Of a stretch of 10,632 bases of DNA, positions 7,450-10,632 are shown one piece after another. The notes below the pieces were generated by a model. It was not told the DNA's origin and made no database searches. It worked only from the letters and a program-made list of their open reading frames with translations. This DNA comes from an uncultured Eubacteriales bacterium (GTDB taxonomy: Bacteria > Bacillota > Clostridia > Christensenellales > Aristaeellaceae). The position numbers were made by a program, and so were the translations under genes. The stretch's first letter is position 1. Each line of letters begins with the position of its first letter. The DNA lies in assembly GCA_900553295.1 (NCBI GenBank), contig USCR01000081.1, forward strand, positions 1 through 10,632, given 5' to 3'.

Positions 7450-8046
7450 TCACTTGCGCACGTGCAGCAGGGGAGACAGGGGCTTGTAGATCATGTAGGT
7501 CAGTATGCAGAGCACTACGCCCTTGAGCAGGTTGAAGGGAGCAGTGACAAACAAAATCACCTTCAGTTCGGTGTCCACGAAGGGCAACGCCTGGGCGCAC
7601 ATACCAATGATGGCTTCCATGGGCATACCAAAGGCCTTCATATAGAAGGGGATCAACAAATAGGCATTGGTCAGACAACCGGCGAGAATCAGCGCCACCG
7701 TGCCTGTGATCATGCCGATGAGCGCGCCCTTGCGGCTCTTGTTCCGCTGGTAAATCAGCGCAGCGGGAAGCACAAAGGCCGCGCCCATAATGAAGTCGGC
7801 CAGCTCACCCACATACATGGTGCTGCTGGTCAGGCACCCAATCAGGCTCTTCAATCCCAGAATAATCAATCCGGCAACGGGCCCCATGGAAAACGCGCCC
7901 AACAGTACAGGAAGGTTGCTCAGGTCCAGGGAATAGAACGCCACAATGGGAATGCTAATCATGTACAGGATGGACGACAGCGCGGTAAGCACTGCAATCC
8001 GGGTCAGGTACTGGACAGAGAGCGTCTTTTTCTTGGTAGCAATCAT
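7450..8046 (-). CDS. ribU: ECF transporter riboflavin-binding S component RibU
   Basis: This 198-residue integral membrane protein is the substrate-capture subunit of a group II energy-coupling-factor transporter; it would bind riboflavin outside and partner with a shared EcfAA'T module that is not in this window. About six hydrophobic segments are visible, beginning TRIAVLTALSSILYMISIPIV and including LPVLLGAFSMGPVAGLIILGLKSLIG, ELADFIMGAAFVLPAALIY, a long segment from MITGTVALILAGCLTNAYL, and a final LLKGVVLCILTYMIY. The short cytoplasmic tail ends in HVRK. ATG 8046 has AAGGAGG (8054-8060) seven bases upstream. The assignment to riboflavin rests on both the family resemblance and the FMN riboswitch just upstream. 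An in-frame ATG at 8142 falls inside the riboswitch and is not used. Confidence 0.94.
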   Translation of the reverse strand: MIATKKKTLSVQYLTRIAVLTALSSILYMISIPIVAFYSLDLSNLPVLLGAFSMGPVAGLIILGLKSLIGCLTSSTMYVGELADFIMGAAFVLPAALIYQRNKSRKGALIGMITGTVALILAGCLTNAYLLIPFYMKAFGMPMEAIIGMCAQALPFVDTELKVILFVTAPFNLLKGVVLCILTYMIYKPLSPLLHVRK

Positions 8047-8073
8047 GGTAAAGCCTCCTTGTGAAAATAGGCA

Positions 8074-8110
8074 CGCCCCTGAAGCAAGATCAGCTAGCTT
8101 TTCAGGGGCG
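8074..8110 (-). terminator. Leader hairpin of ribU: terminator or RBS-blocking stem
   Basis: On the minus strand CGCCCCTGAA (8101-8110) pairs perfectly with TTCAGGGGCG (8074-8083) across a 17-base loop. It is followed by TGCCTATTTTC and then the ribU AAGGAGG. The position between aptamer and start codon marks it as the expression platform of the riboswitch. The modest T-run, displaced several bases from the stem, makes transcription termination likely but not certain. Confidence 0.6.
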
Positions 8111-8129
8111 AAAATAAACCTACTTTCGC
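8108..8129 (-). promoter_or_regulatory. Possible antiterminator hairpin in the ribU leader
   Basis: GCGAAA (minus strand, 8124-8129) pairs with TTTCGC (8108-8113) across a 10-base loop, immediately 3' of the aptamer. It uses bases 8108-8110, which also form the base of the downstream leader hairpin, so the two stems compete at their junction. The overlap is only three bases, so the switch mechanism is an inference. Confidence 0.4.
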
Positions 8130-8130
8130 G

Positions 8131-8246
8131 CTCTTCTTTCATCCAGACTATACTGTCGGCTCCGGAATTTCACCGAATCGGCCGCAAAAACGCGGTTCGC
8201 GGGCTATACCGCCGGTAGGGAATTGCACCCTGCCCCGAAGAAGCTC
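8131..8246 (-). ncRNA. FMN riboswitch (RFN element)
   Basis: Read on the minus strand, the conserved blocks of the FMN aptamer appear in order: CTTCTTCGGGGCAGGGTG, CCCTACCGGCGGT, AGCCCGCGA, a variable stem rich in GC, GATTCGGTGAAATTCCG, AGCCGACAGT and AGTCTGGATGAAAGAAG. The CTTCTT at the 5' end pairs with AAGAAG at the 3' end as stem P1. FMN binding normally turns off riboflavin synthesis or uptake genes; here ribU follows 85 bp downstream. Every core block is present, so identification is secure. Confidence 0.97.
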
Positions 8247-8279
8247 CAAGTGGCATGCAGTTGTTTTGGAAACGTATGT

Positions 8280-8308
8280 AGCATAGCACAACCCATGGCG
8301 GATGTCAA
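8280..8308 (-). promoter_or_regulatory. Promoter of the riboswitch-ribU-tsaE-tsaB-rimI operon
   Basis: On the minus strand a perfect TTGACA (8303-8308) is followed after exactly 17 bp by TATGCT (8280-8285, four of six matches to TATAAT). Transcription would begin near 8273, about 27 bases before the FMN aptamer. An A-rich stretch on the same strand (8325-8337) lies further upstream and could act as part of an UP element. Confidence 0.8.
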
Positions 8309-8362
8309 CGTGCCCAGCTATGGATTTTTTTCTTTTTGGGCTTTTGCGCCTGCGATGGGTGC

Positions 8363-8391
8363 TTTGCATTTGGCGGAAAAGCGCGTATACT
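8363..8391 (+). promoter_or_regulatory. Likely promoter for the heparinase-like gene
   Basis: TTTGCA (8363-8368, four of six consensus matches) is followed after 17 bp by TATACT (8386-8391, five of six). It is divergent from the riboswitch promoter and lies about 58 bp before the start codon. Confidence 0.6.
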
Positions 8392-8448
8392 GGTTGTAGA
8401 GAAAAAGTATGGCGGTAAGCGCCACGCATACGTAAGGAGGAAAGGTCT

Positions 8449-10245
8449 ATGCTGGCAAAGGCCTTTGACGCGTTTCATGCTACCTTGGCGAGCTGGAAGG
8501 AACGCTTTCCCTATCCCACATGCGGGGATGCAGCCTGGGAAAATCTTGCACCGGAGCGTAAGCATGCGCTGGAGAAGTGGGCAGAAGAAGCGCTGGAAAC
8601 CGCATATCCCATGCTTACGGCCACACAGTTCATGGCATTTGTGCGGGACGGGAGCCGGAAGGTTTATGAGGACCCTTACTTCCTCAGGCGTCGCACCCTG
8701 ATTGGGGCCGCACTGGGCTACTGCCTGGTGCCCCGACCGGCGCTGCTGGATTGCGTGGTGGACGGGTTATGGTGCATCTGCGAGGAAACCTTCTGGGGTA
8801 TCAGCGCCCATAACGGCAGTAGCCATGCGGGACAGACGCCGGCGGAGCAGCGCCCCTTGCCGGAAAAAAAGAATCCGTATATAGATCTGTTTGCCGCGCA
8901 GACAGCGTGTACCCTGGCACTTGTTGTTCGCATGATGGAAAAAGAACTGGATAACGTTACGCCGGTAATCCGGCGGCGCGTGCTGCGGGAATTGGACGAG
9001 CGTATATTCACGCCGTTCCTGTATCGGGACGATTTTCACTGGATGGGCATGATCCGCAAGGACCTCAACAACTGGACCCCATGGATACTTTCCAGCATAT
9101 TTATGGCCGCCCTGGCGGTGATCCGGGATGATACCCTGCTGCGGCAGCTTTTTTCCCGGGGGCTGACCATGCTGGACCTCTACCTGGATGGCATACCCGA
9201 AGATGGCGGCTGTGATGAAGGCACCGGATATTGGAACATGGCGGGAGGGGCTCTGCTGGACTGCCTGGAAGCGGTGGAGCGCGTTACTGGCGGGTGTGTG
9301 ACCTTCTGGGATCAGGAGAAGATCCGCCGCATTGGTGCTTTTCCACTGCACAGCCATATTGCGGGACCCTGGTACTGGAATTTTGCAGACTGCGACGCCA
9401 AACCCATGATGGACGGGGAGCGAATTTACGCCTATGGGCGCCATACGGGGAATCCGGCGCTGTGCGCTTTGGGTGCAGCCATGGGTACGCCTATCATCCC
9501 ACGGGATACGCCGCAGATGAACCGTGTGATGGATGCGCTGTTCCGGGCCCCGGCGCCCTGCCCTTATCCGGAGGCGGAAAAACAGGTATCGCTGCCCCGG
9601 CTCCAGGTATTTGCGAGGCAATGGGGAACGCTCTATGTTGCTTGCAAAGGCGGCCACAATGGAGAAAACCACAACCACAACGACGTAGGCACGTTCCTGC
9701 TGTTCCACCGGGGTGAGCCGGTGATCGTGGACGCGGGGAACATGGTCTATACGGCCAAAACTTTTTCTCAGGAACGCTATACCTTGTGGAATACACGTTC
9801 CCGCAATCACAATCTGCCGCTGATCGGTGGCGTGGAGCAGGCGCCTGGAAGAGAGTATGCGGCCAGGGACGTGCGGGAGGGGGAAACCCAGGTTGCCATG
9901 GACATTGCCGGGGCGTATCCCACGGAAGCGGGAGTACGTACGCTGCACCGGAAATTTACTTTCGGACCAGCGTTTGTTTTGCAGGATGAAATCACACTGA
10001 CGGAGCCGCGGAAGGTTACGTGGGTATTCCTCTCCCGCCCGCGCCCACAGCTGGTAAAGGGCGGTCTGTTATTGGGCACCGTCCAGATGCGCTATGACGA
10101 AAGTCTGTCCTGCGCAATGGAGGAGATCCCCGTGACAGATGCGCGTATGATACAAAACTTCCCGGGAAGCCTGTGCCGTATTACGCTTACCTCGCCACCA
10201 GCGGTGAACGTAAAGCAGGCGTTCCGATTTGTGCCAGACACATAA
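8449..10245 (+). CDS. Heparinase II/III-like polysaccharide lyase family protein
   Basis: This 598-residue protein is predicted to be a polysaccharide lyase that cleaves uronic-acid-containing glycans by beta-elimination. The N-terminal ~370 residues are helical, as expected for the alpha/alpha toroid, with NNWTPW (207-212) and GGCDEGTGYWN carrying Tyr261. The rest fits the C-terminal beta-sandwich: GENHNHNDVGTFLLF (Asn407, His408, His410), VIVDAG (Asp428) and SRNHNLPLIGG (His454). Spacing of His410, Asp428 and His454 closely matches the zinc ligands of Pedobacter heparinase II, and His408 and Tyr261 its catalytic residues, by my recollection of that structure. The catalytic His202 position seems to be Asn here. 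No signal peptide is present, so it is probably cytoplasmic. ATG 8449 follows AAGGAGG by eight bases. The exact PL family and substrate are not decidable here. Confidence 0.87.
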   Translation: MLAKAFDAFHATLASWKERFPYPTCGDAAWENLAPERKHALEKWAEEALETAYPMLTATQFMAFVRDGSRKVYEDPYFLRRRTLIGAALGYCLVPRPALLDCVVDGLWCICEETFWGISAHNGSSHAGQTPAEQRPLPEKKNPYIDLFAAQTACTLALVVRMMEKELDNVTPVIRRRVLRELDERIFTPFLYRDDFHWMGMIRKDLNNWTPWILSSIFMAALAVIRDDTLLRQLFSRGLTMLDLYLDGIPEDGGCDEGTGYWNMAGGALLDCLEAVERVTGGCVTFWDQEKIRRIGAFPLHSHIAGPWYWNFADCDAKPMMDGERIYAYGRHTGNPALCALGAAMGTPIIPRDTPQMNRVMDALFRAPAPCPYPEAEKQVSLPRLQVFARQWGTLYVACKGGHNGENHNHNDVGTFLLFHRGEPVIVDAGNMVYTAKTFSQERYTLWNTRSRNHNLPLIGGVEQAPGREYAARDVREGETQVAMDIAGAYPTEAGVRTLHRKFTFGPAFVLQDEITLTEPRKVTWVFLSRPRPQLVKGGLLLGTVQMRYDESLSCAMEEIPVTDARMIQNFPGSLCRITLTSPPAVNVKQAFRFVPDT

Positions 10246-10247
10246 AG

Positions 10248-10287
10248 AAACAGACCGGAGACAAAGCAGGCTCCGGTCTGTTTTTCT
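10248..10287. terminator. Strong bidirectional terminator
   Basis: AAACAGACCGGAG (10248-10260) pairs perfectly with CTCCGGTCTGTTT (10271-10283) around a 10-base loop, followed by a T-run on the plus strand. On the minus strand the tail reads TTTCTTTATG, so it can also stop the lamin-tail gene coming from the right. It lies directly after the heparinase-like stop codon. Confidence 0.93.
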
Positions 10288-10369
10288 AAGGCAATGACTA
10301 GGACACGATACCGTGCGGCCTGGTCACGCGAGGGGGCATCTTTTCCCTGGACGGCAAGGGTAGCTGAAA

Positions 10370-10632
10370 CTATTCCAGCCTGCTGACAAGCTGACCGTAA
10401 CAGTCATAGAGCAGGGCGGCATCCGGCTTGTCCTCGTGCCAAACACGGGTATCCGGCCACTGGTAGTCTCCGGAGGATTCGCTGGTTAAGGTAGTCACTG
10501 TGCAGGACGCTCCCGGGTCCAACGCGGCTCCTTGGGGAAAAACAAAGATTTCTTTGCCTTTTTCACTGAACAGATACCAGCCGGACAGGTCCACCGTTGC
10601 CGCCCCGTCGTTGCGTACCAAGTCAAGATCAT
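10370..10632 (-). CDS. Lamin-tail-domain protein, C-terminal fragment
   Basis: Only the last 87 or so codons are in the window; the frame is open to the right edge and the start lies beyond it. The visible part, DLDLVRNDGAATVDLSGWYLFSEKGKEIFVFPQGAALDPGASCTV, is a bacterial lamin-tail (LTD) domain: the LVNxG-type opening, the DLSGWYL core, and the FPxGxxLxPG turn. It continues with WPDTRVWHEDKPDAALLYDCYGQLVSRLE, where a hydrophobic DAxLYDxxGxLVS strand ends the immunoglobulin-like fold. In Bacillota such domains are usually C-terminal on secreted or surface proteins, often with metallo-beta-lactamase or nuclease domains, so this fragment is probably the binding end of a larger exoprotein. What precedes it cannot be known here. 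The gene converges on the heparinase-like gene. Confidence 0.82.
   Translation of the reverse strand, partial: DLDLVRNDGAATVDLSGWYLFSEKGKEIFVFPQGAALDPGASCTVTTLTSESSGDYQWPDTRVWHEDKPDAALLYDCYGQLVSRLE

Noticed and set aside
8047..8142. A ribU start at ATG 8142 that would add 32 residues
   Set aside because: This ATG is part of the conserved GGATGAAAG end of the FMN aptamer, and the extension runs through the leader hairpins. ATG 8046 has an ideal AAGGAGG.
8311..8345. T-rich tract (T7CT5) as a terminator on the plus strand
   Set aside because: The only preceding stem is a 5-bp GCCCA/TGGGC pair that encloses the T-tract itself, and no plus-strand gene ends nearby. It is more likely promoter-upstream DNA.
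8767..9948. A 393-codon minus-strand open frame opposite the heparinase-like gene
   Set aside because: No ribosome binding site or recognisable motif was seen, and the plus-strand gene has conserved active-site residues across the same stretch.
10288..10369. The short gap between the terminator and the lamin-tail gene as a possible small gene or RNA
   Set aside because: No open frame with a ribosome binding site and no convincing hairpin was seen.

Overview
The window looks like an ordinary chromosomal stretch from a moderately GC-rich member of the Clostridia (Bacillota). The support is indirect: strong AAGGAGG-type ribosome binding sites, frequent TTG starts, consensus -35/-10 promoters, an FMN riboswitch in front of an ECF-type riboflavin transporter, and a secreted NAGPA-type protein and a lamin-tail protein of kinds common in gut Clostridia. 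I cannot name a genus. No tRNA, rRNA, CRISPR array, insertion sequence, phage gene or attachment site was seen.

Layout, left to right. The 3' four-fifths of an NADP-type glutamate dehydrogenase gene (+) runs in from the left edge and ends in a strong terminator. A patatin-like phospholipase gene (+) follows with its own promoter and converges on a minus-strand pair: a secreted phosphodiester-glycosidase-like (NAGPA) protein followed by a threonine-aldolase-family enzyme. About 200 bp of divergent promoter DNA separates that pair from a GH1 beta-glucosidase gene (+), which has two inverted-repeat operator candidates at its promoter.

The GH1 gene converges on a long minus-strand operon: FMN riboswitch, ribU (riboflavin uptake), tsaE, tsaB, rimI. 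tsaE and tsaB make parts of the t6A tRNA modification machinery, and rimI encodes a GNAT acetyltransferase that usually travels with them. Here rimI ends early. A recognisable RimI C-terminal tail survives downstream in the same reading phase, behind two in-frame TAA codons, so the gene is broken or carries sequence errors. tsaD, the usual next gene, is absent.

Divergent from the riboswitch promoter is a 598-residue heparinase II/III-like polysaccharide lyase gene (+) without a signal peptide, closed by a strong bidirectional terminator. The right edge holds the 3' end of a minus-strand gene whose product ends in a lamin-tail domain.

No clearly new system is present. The observations most worth checking are the broken rimI, the placement of t6A genes behind an FMN riboswitch, the two competing hairpins in that leader, and the operator candidates in front of the beta-glucosidase gene.
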